Shown: positions 40,944-50,286 of the stretch, one piece after another
Layout: each line of letters starts with the position of its first letter
Position numbering within the stretch: the first letter of the stretch is position 1
DNA from: Allopusillimonas soli
GTDB lineage: Bacteria; Pseudomonadota; Gammaproteobacteria; Burkholderiales; Burkholderiaceae_B
Assembly (NCBI RefSeq): GCF_004153445.1
Contig: NZ_SDQC01000003.1
Span: 186,001-250,000 of the forward strand
Reading direction: 5' to 3'
DNA length: 64,000 nucleotides
Notes under the pieces: model-generated
What the model was told of the DNA's origin: nothing
Database searches by the model: none
Seen by the model: only the letters and a program-made list of their open reading frames with translations
Position numbers and translations under genes: made by a program

Positions 40944-41900
40944 TCAAAGCGAAAACGCTGCTTTCTTGAGCACCGAAGAAGACAGCGCCACCGAAGCGAC
41001 AATAATGACACCCAGCAGGATGTCCTGGAAATAGTACTCGACCCCCATCAATACCAGCCCATTGCCCAGCATGCCGATGATGATGGCGCCCACCAACGTG
41101 CCAGGCACATTGGCGCGGCCTGGTTCGAACATGGTCATGCCCAGCAGCACCGCGGCAATGGCGGTCAGCATGAGGTCGGCGGCTGAATTGGGCGCGGCCG
41201 AAGCCAGACTCGAGGTCATGAGCACTGCGGCAATGCCTGCCGCCAGCCCGGAAAGGGCGAGCCCAATAACCTTGATCGTCCGTACATTGACGCCCGCCAG
41301 CCGCGCCGCCTCCGAAGCCTCCCCGACAGCCAGCATACGAAAGCCCAGCCGGGTCTGCTTGAGCATGAACCAGGCCACCAGATTTGCGGCCAGTAGCCAG
41401 ATGATCAATGTGGGCACGCCAAAGACAGCGCCCCGGCCAAGCCACAGAAAGCGGCTGTCCCACTGGCCAACGAACGCTACGCCATCGGTAACCATAAAAG
41501 ACAGGCCGTTGGCGACCGAGGCCGTGGCTAGCGTAGCGATCAGCGACGGGATGCGCAGCCCGGTAACCAGGAAACCATTCAGCAGGCCCGCCCCCGTCCC
41601 CACGAGCACGCCCACAAACACCGCTAATGCGGGATCGTGGCCGGTATGCACAAGCCACCCCACACAGACCGCACATAGACTACATATATTGGCGAAGGAC
41701 AGATCCAATTCGGAAACCAGCAGCGCCATGGAAAAACCGAGCCCCAGCAGGGCCATAAAGCTGATTTGCTTGACAATATTGGACAGATTCAGGACAGACA
41801 GGAAATTGGGCGCACACAGGGCAAAGAATACAAACAGGATGATCCCCGCCATGCAAGTGCCGTAACGACCCAGCCAGCCATGCAGACGAGCGGTGCTCAT
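40944..41900 (-). CDS. Sugar ABC transporter permease (CUT2 type)
   Basis: About 318 residues, eight to ten hydrophobic helices, of the RbsC/XylH/FrcC family (segments GLGFSMALLVSELDLSF and AVGEASEAARLAGVNV). The ATG at 41900 overlaps the kinase stop as ATGA, so it is preferred over 41924. A single permease gene, so it should act as a homodimer. Confidence 0.87.
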   Translation of the reverse strand: MSTARLHGWLGRYGTCMAGIILFVFFALCAPNFLSVLNLSNIVKQISFMALLGLGFSMALLVSELDLSFANICSLCAVCVGWLVHTGHDPALAVFVGVLVGTGAGLLNGFLVTGLRIPSLIATLATASVANGLSFMVTDGVAFVGQWDSRFLWLGRGAVFGVPTLIIWLLAANLVAWFMLKQTRLGFRMLAVGEASEAARLAGVNVRTIKVIGLALSGLAAGIAAVLMTSSLASAAPNSAADLMLTAIAAVLLGMTMFEPGRANVPGTLVGAIIIGMLGNGLVLMGVEYYFQDILLGVIIVASVALSSSVLKKAAFSL

Positions 41901-43477
41901 GTCCGGTCCGCCCCGCGCTGGCATCCAGCGCTCACGGGCGCTTGTGGTTGGGCTTGGGCGTCAAGGCGGGCAGCAGATCCGGCGTCCTGTAGGAAATTCA
42001 GCATGATGGAAAAATTTTTTGCTCTGTCATTGAAGTAGGCGCTACGCGCTTCGCAAGGCAAGACGCGCGTCTCGTGTTGTTCCATTGCCGACTGGGCTGC
42101 ATCGAGGCCGGCATGCGCGCCCAGCGCAGTCGCGGCCGCCATAGCGGCCCCTGCCAAGGCAGACTCGCCGGATGCCCCAGTCACGATTGGCATGGCGAAG
42201 GCATCAGCTCTGGTCTGCACCCAGTACTGCAGCTGGCTGCCCCCTCCGCCCATGCGCAGTACGGCATGGGGGCGCCGCACCTGCATGGCATCCAGTGCAA
42301 GCCTGTGCGCCAATACCAAGCCTTCGACCAGCCCCAGTGCCATGTCTGCCCGGGAGTGGTGGGATTTTACCCCGTGAAAGCTGGCCGACAGCGTGCTGTC
42401 CCACAGCGGCATGCGCTCGCCAGACAGATACGGCAGGCACAGTGGTGTGTCATGTGCCGTGCTCGAGGCCGCTGCGGACAGCGTGTCCGCAGGATCCTCA
42501 CTGTCCAGAAAGGTACGCGCATACCAGGCAAGCGTACCCATGCCGGTCTGGCAAGGCCCGCCTAACTGCCACAAGCCCGGCGCCCACGACATGGAAACCA
42601 TCCCAGGCATCCGGCGGGGTTCGCGGCTGAACAGCCCCAACACTTGCGTGGTGCCCGAGACATCGTAGATGGAACCCTCGCGCAATGCCCCCATGCCGAG
42701 GCAGGATGCCCAAGTATCGAAGCTGCCAACCGCAACCGGTAAGCCGTGCAGGGCTGCCAGCTTCTGGTCACTGGCGCCATCCACAGGACCCAGCAGCGCG
42801 TCTGGTGCGGCGGGCGGCGGGATGACATGGCCCGGCAGGCCAAGGCGGCTCAACACGCGGGTCAACGACAAAGCCCCATCTTCGGGGGCGATGCGTCCCA
42901 GGACGACGGCGTCGGTCACCAAGCGGCCGGTAAGCCGGAAATTCAACCAGTCTTTCAGCTCGGCCATGGCCTGCGGCACGGTGCGGTGCGTGTGAACATG
43001 CTCACGCAAGCGCGCCAGGGGATGGAAGGCGCCCATGCCGGGTGTGCCATCCGGCAGGCCATAGGCTTTCGCCACTGCGGCCGCCCACTGCGCGCCGCAT
43101 GGATCATCCCAGCAACATACGGGCGCCAATGGCCGGCCGGCGGCGTCCACGAAAACATGCGTGCGGGTCGCACCGGTAACGGCAATGGCCTGCGCTGCCT
43201 GGCCGCTCAGTGCGCGCAGGCGCAGAAGAAGCGCGAGCACTTCCTGCCATACTGCCTCGGCATCCAATGGCCGGGATGCGCGCAGCGGCGATGCGACGCG
43301 CTCCACATGCAGTACGATGCCGTCGGGCCGCACCAGCCCGCCCTTCAGCCAGGTGGACCCCAGGTCCAACGCAAGCACGACATGGTTCCCGGCGTCGGCG
43401 GCCACGTTCGCTGCACGGGCTGTATCTGTGCGCGGAAAAACGGTTTCCGTTCTTGAGAGGTGGCTGACTGGAGGCAT
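41897..43477 (-). CDS. FGGY-family carbohydrate kinase
   Basis: 526 residues of the FGGY/actin-like ATPase fold: N-terminal phosphate loop LALDLGSTWLKGG (about 34-46), VTGATRTHVFVD, and C-terminal MGGGGSQLQYWVQTRAD (about 405). Closest in character to xylulokinase-like enzymes, but the substrate is unresolved. The N-terminus has about 25 extra residues. First gene of the transporter operon, so uptake and phosphorylation are probably coupled. No isomerase, aldolase or regulator is adjacent. Confidence 0.85.
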   Translation of the reverse strand: MPPVSHLSRTETVFPRTDTARAANVAADAGNHVVLALDLGSTWLKGGLVRPDGIVLHVERVASPLRASRPLDAEAVWQEVLALLLRLRALSGQAAQAIAVTGATRTHVFVDAAGRPLAPVCCWDDPCGAQWAAAVAKAYGLPDGTPGMGAFHPLARLREHVHTHRTVPQAMAELKDWLNFRLTGRLVTDAVVLGRIAPEDGALSLTRVLSRLGLPGHVIPPPAAPDALLGPVDGASDQKLAALHGLPVAVGSFDTWASCLGMGALREGSIYDVSGTTQVLGLFSREPRRMPGMVSMSWAPGLWQLGGPCQTGMGTLAWYARTFLDSEDPADTLSAAASSTAHDTPLCLPYLSGERMPLWDSTLSASFHGVKSHHSRADMALGLVEGLVLAHRLALDAMQVRRPHAVLRMGGGGSQLQYWVQTRADAFAMPIVTGASGESALAGAAMAAATALGAHAGLDAAQSAMEQHETRVLPCEARSAYFNDRAKNFSIMLNFLQDAGSAARLDAQAQPQAPVSAGCQRGADRT

Positions 43478-43618
43478 TGCCGTGGGTATTGACCGGTTAT
43501 GGTTGTGTTGCGCAAGGACGGGGCTTGCCCTTTTTACAGCGGAGAGCGCTATGCCGCTGCCTGTGCGGGTTCGAGGAAAGCATAGATTTTAATGCAGGCT
43601 TTGTGCCACACTAGCGCG

Positions 43619-44803
43619 ATGTCCGCCACACCGACCTCTGAAGAACTGCGCGCTTGGCTGCGCCTCTCGCTGGAGCCCGACCTGCCGCCTATGCTGGCGC
43701 GCCATCTACTGACCGCCATCGGCCTGCCCCAGGACATTTACGCCGCATCGCTTGCGACATTGTCCCGCAACGTGCCCGATAGTCTCGCACGCCAGATGAA
43801 ACAACCGCTCGATGAAGGCGCCGAACAGCACATCATCGACACACTGGCCTGGCTTCAGGCGCCTGGGCACCACCTGCTTACACTGGCCGACCCTGGTTAC
43901 CCGGCCAGCCTGCTCGAAAGCCCCGACCCGCCCGCCGTGCTGTATGTCCACGGTGATCCGGCACTATTGTGCCGGCCTGGCATCGCGGTGGTAGGGGCGC
44001 GCAGCGCCACGCCCGGCGGTATGGACAATGCACGCGCGTTTTCGCGTCACCTGGCAGCACGCGGCTGGCCTATCGTGAGCGGCCTGGCCCAGGGCATTGA
44101 TGCGGCCGCTCACGAAGGCGCGCTGGAGGCAGGGCCGGGCGGAGGCCGTACTATCGCCGTGCTCGGCACAGGCATCGATATCGTGTATCCCGCGGCGCAC
44201 CGCGCGCTGGCGCATCGCATCGCAGCGGAAGGAGCGCTCGTCACCGAATTCCCGCTCGGCACGCGCGCTGTCCGGTTTCATTTCCCAAAGCGCAACCGCA
44301 TTGTGGCTGGCCTTTCGCGAGGCGTGCTGGTCGTTGAAGCCGCGCGTCAGAGCGGCTCGCTGATCACCGCGCGGCTGGCTGCCGAAATCGGCCGGGATAT
44401 CTTCGCCATCCCAGGATCCATACATTCCCCCCTTTCTCGTGGCTGCCACGCATTGATACGCCAGGGCGCCCGCCTCGTCGAATCAGAGCAGGACATTCTT
44501 GAAGAACTGATGGGGCCTGCGTCATCCGGCGCCATCAGCTCCGCATCAATGCGGGAGACCGCCCATGCATCCCGCTCCCGGCCAACCGGGCAGGCGGAGC
44601 TTGCAGGCATCGCGCCGCTGGGGAAGGACACGGACCCAGCCATACAGCATGTGCTGTCGGCGCTCGGGCATGATCCTGTACATATGGATATACTGGCGGC
44701 GCGCACTGGCCTGGATATGCCGCGCTTGAACAGTGCCCTGCTGTCCCTCGAACTGGCCGGCCGCATCAGCCGCCTCGCCGATGGCCGCTATCAACAGCGC
44801 TGA
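43619..44803 (+). CDS. dprA: DNA-processing protein DprA
   Basis: Loads RecA on incoming single-stranded DNA in transformation, about 394 residues. SAM-like N-terminal helices (about 1-70), Rossmann-type domain with VVGARSATPGG (about 125) and SGLAQGIDAAAHEGAL, and a C-terminal winged-helix (about 335-394). Start ATG 43619 fits the family; an ATG at 43592 would add nine residues. Divergent from the sugar operon. Confidence 0.92.
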   Translation: MSATPTSEELRAWLRLSLEPDLPPMLARHLLTAIGLPQDIYAASLATLSRNVPDSLARQMKQPLDEGAEQHIIDTLAWLQAPGHHLLTLADPGYPASLLESPDPPAVLYVHGDPALLCRPGIAVVGARSATPGGMDNARAFSRHLAARGWPIVSGLAQGIDAAAHEGALEAGPGGGRTIAVLGTGIDIVYPAAHRALAHRIAAEGALVTEFPLGTRAVRFHFPKRNRIVAGLSRGVLVVEAARQSGSLITARLAAEIGRDIFAIPGSIHSPLSRGCHALIRQGARLVESEQDILEELMGPASSGAISSASMRETAHASRSRPTGQAELAGIAPLGKDTDPAIQHVLSALGHDPVHMDILAARTGLDMPRLNSALLSLELAGRISRLADGRYQQR

Positions 44804-44862
44804 CCCGCCCCGGCAGCGCACGGTGCGCCCCGCAACCCGCCCCAGCACAGGTAACCAGAACC

Positions 44863-45330
44863 ATGTTTCAAACGCCCTCACCCGAAGAACACGCCCAGTT
44901 GCTGCGGGAGCTGGGCCCCTTGCCGGTGCAGGGCATGGCATGGCCGACCTGGATCAAGGTAGCGACGGTCGCAATGGTACTTGCTATTGCAGGATGGATT
45001 GTGCGTCTTGCATCCTCACCCGAGCTTGCGCAAATCGGTACGCCAGCGCTGGCCAGTTTTGGCGTTTGTGTGCTGGGTCTGGGTGTGCTTGCCTGGCTGA
45101 TGGTGAAGTCGCAGACACGCATCACGGACGCGGGCATCGAGCAAAGCTGGCTTGGCACCCGGCACATCGCCTGGGAAGAAATCCAGTATGCGAAATTTGT
45201 GCCGCTGCCAGGTGCCAAGCGCTTGATTTGCTTTACACGGCGAAATCGCCCCGTGGTGTTCCAGGGCGGCACGCGCGCGCTACACATCGCCTTTGCGCGC
45301 ATTGCCGTCACCTACCGGCGGCGGCGCTAG
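44863..45330 (+). CDS. Small membrane protein with PH-like domain
   Basis: 155 residues with two adjacent transmembrane helices (about 28-48 and 58-80) and a soluble C-terminal half (RITDAGIEQSWLGTRHIAWEEIQYAKFVP) resembling bacterial PH-like domains. Function unknown. It starts 59 bases after dprA in the same direction and ends facing an amino-acid binding protein gene. Confidence 0.72.
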   Translation: MFQTPSPEEHAQLLRELGPLPVQGMAWPTWIKVATVAMVLAIAGWIVRLASSPELAQIGTPALASFGVCVLGLGVLAWLMVKSQTRITDAGIEQSWLGTRHIAWEEIQYAKFVPLPGAKRLICFTRRNRPVVFQGGTRALHIAFARIAVTYRRRR

Positions 45331-45344
45331 TCAGCGCGGCGACC

Positions 45345-45368
45345 GGGCCTGCGCCGCCAGCCAGGCCC
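45345..45368. terminator. Hairpin between convergent genes
   Basis: GGGCCTG (45345-45351) pairs with CAGGCCC (45362-45368) around a 10-base loop, in the 48-base gap between two convergent stops. No U-tract; function inferred from position. Confidence 0.4.
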
Positions 45369-45378
45369 TGTGCTCCGG

Positions 45379-46395
45379 CTAGCGAATAGGCAGGCCGTAC
45401 ATCAGGCCGCCATTCGTCCACAACGCGTTCAGTCCGCGCTGTATCTTCAGCGGACTGCCCTGGCCTACGTTGCGCTCAAAGCTCTCTCCATAATTACCCA
45501 CTTGCTTGATGATGTTGTAGGCCCACTTTTCGTCCAGCCCCATGTTCTTGCCCGACCCAGCCGTCACGCCCAACAGACGCATCACATTGGGGTTGGTGCT
45601 CTTGAGCTGCTCGTCGACATTCTGCGAGGTGACGCCCAGCTCCTCGGCATTGATGAGCGCCTGGAGCGACCATTTCACGATATTGAGCCACTGATCGTCG
45701 CCCTGGCGTACAAATGGGCCCAGCGGCTCCTTGGAAATGATTTCCGGAAGCACCTGATAGTCGTCGGGACTGGACAGCTTTGAGATGCGGATGGACGCCA
45801 GGCCCGACGCATCGGTGGAAAAGACGTCGCATCGGCCTGCGGCAAACGCATTTACCACTTCATTGAACTGCTCTATGACGACGGGCTTGTATTTCACATT
45901 GTTGGCGCGCGCCCAGTCGGCCATGGTGTTTTCGTTCGACGTGCCCGTCTGCATGCAGATCGATGCGCCGTCCAGCTCCTTGGCGCTTTTCACGCCCAGC
46001 GAGCGTGGCACCAGAAAGCCCTGGCCATCGTAGAAATTGACCCCCGCGGAAATGGCGCCCAGGGCCGTATCGCGCTGCTGCGTCACGGTGGTGTTGCGCG
46101 CAAGCAGATCGATCTCGCCTGACTGCAGCGCTGTAAACCGCTGCTGCGAATTGAGCGGAACCGGCTTGAATTTGCTGGCATCGCCAAATACCGCCGCTGC
46201 AACGGCACGGCACATGTCGATATCCAAGCCATGCCAGACACCCTTGGCATCCGGCGCGGAGAAACCCGCAAAGCCGGTTGTGACGCCACACCGCAGTACT
46301 CCGTTCTGCTTCACGGCATCCAGCGTGCCGGCCTGGGAGGCCTGCAGACCCAGCATGAGCGCAACTGCGCCCAGCGCGTACTTGAACTTGCGCAT
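45379..46395 (-). CDS. General L-amino-acid binding protein (AapJ/BztA type)
   Basis: Periplasmic solute-binding protein, 338 residues, with a signal peptide ending near SQAG (about residue 23). Segments LRCGVTTGFAGFS, DIDMCRAVAAAVFGD and ICMQTGTSNENTMADW are typical of the general amino-acid or glutamate/glutamine binding group. AGGGG lies six bases upstream of the ATG. No permease or ATPase gene is adjacent, so it is an orphan subunit. It may be read from the Liv operon upstream across a 106-base gap. Confidence 0.85.
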   Translation of the reverse strand: MRKFKYALGAVALMLGLQASQAGTLDAVKQNGVLRCGVTTGFAGFSAPDAKGVWHGLDIDMCRAVAAAVFGDASKFKPVPLNSQQRFTALQSGEIDLLARNTTVTQQRDTALGAISAGVNFYDGQGFLVPRSLGVKSAKELDGASICMQTGTSNENTMADWARANNVKYKPVVIEQFNEVVNAFAAGRCDVFSTDASGLASIRISKLSSPDDYQVLPEIISKEPLGPFVRQGDDQWLNIVKWSLQALINAEELGVTSQNVDEQLKSTNPNVMRLLGVTAGSGKNMGLDEKWAYNIIKQVGNYGESFERNVGQGSPLKIQRGLNALWTNGGLMYGLPIR

Positions 46396-46501
46396 AGCAT
46401 TCCCCTTGTGTGGAAAGTTGTTGTTTCTGACGCATGTTACTGCATCACATCATGGCCACACAGCAGAAGCTTATAAGCAAGGCCAAGACTTGGCCGGCAG
46501 C

Positions 46502-47776
46502 CTAATCGTAACTGCGCGCATCCTCGATGACCTTGCCATCGTTGGGCAACGAGCCTGGCGCAACCGGCTCAATCTCGGCACGCAATTTTGTCAGCTCCCG
46601 CACCGAATCAGCAAGCCGCGTCAGATGCGCCGGGTCCGGCTCAGCAATCTCCGCCTTCATCACCATGACATCGTGTCCCATGGCACCGGTAACCACCAGC
46701 CGCGCGCGGCGCACCTCGGGGTGACGGGCAAGCACATCGGCGACCTGCCCCGGATGCACGAACATGCCCCGCACCTTGGTGGTCTGGTCTGCGCGTCCCA
46801 TCCAGCCGCGAATCCTGAGGTTGCTACGACCGCACGGAGATCTGCCCGGCAGTATGGCCGACAGATCGCCCGTCCCGAACCGCAGCAGGGGATAATCGGG
46901 GTTCAGGGTGGTCACAACCACTTCGCCCACCTCGCCATCATCGACGGGCTGGCCGGTGCCCGGACGCACAATTTCAAGAATGATGTCTTCGTTCACCACA
47001 AGGCCTTCGCGGGCCGAGGTTTCGTACGCCATCATGCCCAGGTCGGCGCTGCCATAAGCCTGGAAGCCGGCAATGCCCCTGGCGCAGAACCAGGCGTGGA
47101 GCGAGGGAGGATAGGCCTCCCCCGAAAACATCGCGCGCTGCAACGAAGGCAGCGCCACATTCATCTCGGCGGCTTTCTCCAGGATGATGCGCAAAAAGCT
47201 GGGCGTGCCGACATAGCCGTCAGGCTGCAGATCGGAAATGGCCTGGACCTGCAGTTCCGTCTGGCCAACACCGCCGGGAAACACTGTACAGCCGACGGCA
47301 TGCGCGGCGGTTTCCATCATGGAGCCAGCAGGCGTGAAATGATAAGAGAAGCAGTTATAGACCAGGTCGCCAGGCCGGAAACCCGCCGCGTATAGCGAGC
47401 GGGCAAAGCCCCAGTAGTCCGGGCGCCCGCTTTCCGGTTCATAGATGGGGCCTGGCGATGCAAAAACCCGCAGGGCCTCACCCCAGCCGATGGTGGAGAA
47501 ACCGCCGAAAATACGGCTGACCGGCAGCATGGCATCGCCGCCGCGCGCCTGGCGGGCGGTCAACTGCGCCTGCAGCAACTCGCTCTTGCGTATGACCGGG
47601 ATATGCGCCAGGTCAGTGCGGCCGCGAATGGCAGCGGCATCAACGCCCTGCAGCTGCTGCGCTATGGCAGGCGCGCGGCGGCGCGCCCGCTCCAGCGCAG
47701 CAGGCAAACGGGCAAACAGATCCCGTTCCCGCTGTTCCAATGCAATTGTTTCGCGTTCCTCGTAATAGCTTTCCAT
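46502..47776 (-). CDS. PaaK-like AMP-forming CoA ligase family protein
   Basis: 424 residues related to phenylacetate-CoA ligase. Adenylation motifs YGSADLGMMAYE, TGDLSAILPG and GRADQTTKVRGMFVHPGQV are recognisable, with the C-terminal lid domain. The Ser/Thr-Gly-rich P-loop (SSGTTG) expected near residue 100 is not seen; that place reads RVFASPGPIYEP, as in a family of PaaK-like proteins found beside Liv transporters. Catalysis is therefore uncertain. Last or penultimate gene of the Liv operon. Confidence 0.8.
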   Translation of the reverse strand: MESYYEERETIALEQRERDLFARLPAALERARRRAPAIAQQLQGVDAAAIRGRTDLAHIPVIRKSELLQAQLTARQARGGDAMLPVSRIFGGFSTIGWGEALRVFASPGPIYEPESGRPDYWGFARSLYAAGFRPGDLVYNCFSYHFTPAGSMMETAAHAVGCTVFPGGVGQTELQVQAISDLQPDGYVGTPSFLRIILEKAAEMNVALPSLQRAMFSGEAYPPSLHAWFCARGIAGFQAYGSADLGMMAYETSAREGLVVNEDIILEIVRPGTGQPVDDGEVGEVVVTTLNPDYPLLRFGTGDLSAILPGRSPCGRSNLRIRGWMGRADQTTKVRGMFVHPGQVADVLARHPEVRRARLVVTGAMGHDVMVMKAEIAEPDPAHLTRLADSVRELTKLRAEIEPVAPGSLPNDGKVIEDARSYD

Positions 47777-47859
47777 ATATCCTTCCTTGCGAGCTTGGTC
47801 TCGCTCAGCCCGGGGCCAGGCCGGCCCGAGGCGCTGTCAAGCATCCCTCGCTCCGCCTG

Positions 47860-48720
47860 TCAGGCCAGCCAGCGCTTGCGCCGGCGATAAAACTTCGTGT
47901 CGCGAAAACTCTTGCGGCCACCGCCGGAGACACCCAGGTAGAACTCTTTTACGTCCTCATTCTGGGCAAGCGAGGACGCCTCGCCATCCATCATGACCCG
48001 ACCGTTCTCCAGGATGTAGCCGTAGTCGGCATAGCGCAAGGCAATGTTGGTGTTCTGCTCGGCCAGCAGAAAACTCACGCGCTCGCGTTGATTGAGATCG
48101 CGCACGATTTCGAAAATCTCCTCCACGATCTGCGGAGCCAGGCCCATCGACGGCTCATCCAGCAGGATCATGCTGGGATTGGCCATGAGCGCACGTCCAA
48201 TAGCCGTCATCTGCTGCTCACCGCCCGAGGTGTAGCCGGCTTGGGTGCCGCGACGCTGCTTGAGCCGCGGAAAATACTGATACACCTTTTCCAGAGAGGC
48301 ATCCAGATCGCCGCGCCCAAGACTGCGGGTATAGGCGCCGGTCAACAGGTTTTCCTCGATGGTGAGATGCGCAAAACAATGGCGTCCCTCCATCACCTGC
48401 ACCACGCCGCGCTTGACAAGGTCGGCGGGCGTCAGGCGGTCTATGCGCTCGCCGCGATAATCGATGCTGCCTTTGGTGACATCGCCCCGCTCGCCCTTGA
48501 GCAGATTGGAAATGGCGCGCAGGGTGGTCGTCTTCCCGGCTCCGTTCGCACCAAGCAGCGCCACGATCTGGCCCACGGGCACGCACAGCGAAACACCCTT
48601 CAGGACCAGGATCACGTGGTTGTATATGACCTCGATGCCGTTCACGTTCAACAGGATGTCATCCTCGCTCGCGCCGCGGTTGCCGCCCGGCACCAGGGGA
48701 GACTGGACGTTCGCATTCAT
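47860..48720 (-). CDS. Liv-type ABC transporter ATP-binding protein LivF
   Basis: About 286 residues with Walker A GANGAGKTTT, signature TSGGEQQM and Walker B MILLDEPSMGLAP. ATG 48720 has AGGAA eight bases upstream; the longer frame from 48807 has no homology before it. The basic C-terminal extension (about 20 residues, RKSFRDTKFYRRRKRW) is longer than in classical LivF. Confidence 0.88.
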   Translation of the reverse strand: MNANVQSPLVPGGNRGASEDDILLNVNGIEVIYNHVILVLKGVSLCVPVGQIVALLGANGAGKTTTLRAISNLLKGERGDVTKGSIDYRGERIDRLTPADLVKRGVVQVMEGRHCFAHLTIEENLLTGAYTRSLGRGDLDASLEKVYQYFPRLKQRRGTQAGYTSGGEQQMTAIGRALMANPSMILLDEPSMGLAPQIVEEIFEIVRDLNQRERVSFLLAEQNTNIALRYADYGYILENGRVMMDGEASSLAQNEDVKEFYLGVSGGGRKSFRDTKFYRRRKRWLA

Positions 48721-48846
48721 GGGCAATTCCTGACTGGGTTTATGACGCCGGCCGCACGCAGTGGCGGCGCAGCCGGCCTCTGGCCGAAAGGCTGGGATGG
48801 ACGACAATCGCCATCCCGCCCCTCTGGTGCGCTTGTCGCCGCGCGA

Positions 48847-50181
48847 TCAGGACTCCTTGCTGCAATCGCGCTTTTCAAGCTTCTTCTCCGCCGCGTACTT
48901 GGCACCCAATTCCTTCACCAACGGCTCGATGAAGTCCTTGTTGGACTGGTACCAGTCGGACACCACGTTGAACTTCTTGCCGTCCCACTGGATGATGCGT
49001 GCCCAGTCGTCACCCATATGATTGCTGCAGCTTGTCTGCACCGGCCTCATCAAGTTGGCGAAACCAAGCTCTTCCAGGCGCTCCTTGGTCAAGTCCAGGT
49101 GCTCCATGCCCCATTGCACTTGCTCGGGCGTCATGTGCTTGCCCTTGCCAAAGTGCGCCTGGGCTGTGCGGATGGACTCGACCTGCAGCATGGAGATCAT
49201 CAGGCCGCGCGTATAGCCGATAGTGCCGAAATACTTGCCGTCGGTATCGGTGCCCAGTCCCTTGTCGTACAGGTATTTCTTCAGGTCCTCATGCACCCGG
49301 CCGTGATCCGCGCTGTTGTGTATCGTGATGCCGTTGTAGCCCTTGGCCACGTCGCCCAGATCCTCGACATCGTTTTCGGAGCTCGCCCACCATATGCCAT
49401 ACATCTTGTCGCGCGGATAGCCGATGGCCTGCGCCTCGCGGATGGCGGTGGGCGTCATGATACCGGCGCTCCAAAGCAGAATGAAGTCGGGGCGTGTGCG
49501 CCGCACCTGCAGCCAGGTGGACTTCTGCTGCACGCCCGGCGCGGTGACGGGATAAAGCAGCAGCTCGAAGCCATTGGCCTTTGCCCGTGCTTGCAGTAGC
49601 GGGATCGGTTCCTTGCCGAAAGGCGAATCATGATAGATAAGCGCGATCTTCTTACCCTTGAGCTTGTCCTCGCCACCGAGCTTCTTGGCGATATCCTGGA
49701 TCATGACATCGGCGGCGGTCCAGTAGGTGCCAAGCAATGGGAAATTCCACTTGAACACCGAGCCATCTGCCGACTGCGACAGGCCATACCCCACTGTCAG
49801 CACCGAAACATGGTCATTGAAGGCCTTGTCGGTCACGGCGAACGTAATGCCTGTTGACTGGGTGTCGAAGCTGGATGCGCCGCCATTCTTGTCTTTCAGC
49901 CGCTCATAGCATTCGACGCCGCGATCCGTGGCATAGCCGGTTTCGCATTCCTCATAAGTGATCTTCACGCCGTTGATGCCGCCATCGCGCTCATTGACCA
50001 GCTTAAGGTAATCCATCTTGCCGTCGGCCCAGGGTATGCCCAAAGGCGCAAACGAGCCCGTCCGATAGGCCAGCAGCGGAATGAACTGCTGCTCGTCCGC
50101 CGCGGCCGCTGGCGTGGCGGTCGCGGCAAGGGCTGCCCCTGCCGCCAGAAGCGCTGCCGCAAATTTCAGTTGTATCTTCAT
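48847..50181 (-). CDS. Liv-type ABC transporter substrate-binding protein
   Basis: 444-residue type I periplasmic binding protein, longer than leucine-binding LivK (about 370). Signal peptide ends near AAAA (about residue 28). The subgroup accompanies acyl-CoA ligases rather than amino-acid genes, so the ligand is more likely an organic or aromatic acid than leucine (inference). GGAGG lies seven bases before the ATG at 50181. Confidence 0.85.
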   Translation of the reverse strand: MKIQLKFAAALLAAGAALAATATPAAAADEQQFIPLLAYRTGSFAPLGIPWADGKMDYLKLVNERDGGINGVKITYEECETGYATDRGVECYERLKDKNGGASSFDTQSTGITFAVTDKAFNDHVSVLTVGYGLSQSADGSVFKWNFPLLGTYWTAADVMIQDIAKKLGGEDKLKGKKIALIYHDSPFGKEPIPLLQARAKANGFELLLYPVTAPGVQQKSTWLQVRRTRPDFILLWSAGIMTPTAIREAQAIGYPRDKMYGIWWASSENDVEDLGDVAKGYNGITIHNSADHGRVHEDLKKYLYDKGLGTDTDGKYFGTIGYTRGLMISMLQVESIRTAQAHFGKGKHMTPEQVQWGMEHLDLTKERLEELGFANLMRPVQTSCSNHMGDDWARIIQWDGKKFNVVSDWYQSNKDFIEPLVKELGAKYAAEKKLEKRDCSKES

Positions 50182-50286
50182 CTCCAATCCTCCATTGTGT
50201 TGCTTGTTGTGCTGCACGTTGTAATTCCTACCCCGATGCCGGACGCCGCACTGCAGGCGCACCGGCCATGGGAAAGCGTTTGCGCA

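Noticed and set aside
47740-49599. 619-codon open frame on the plus strand
   Set aside because: Antisense to LivF and the binding protein; no ribosome site and no recognisable domain.
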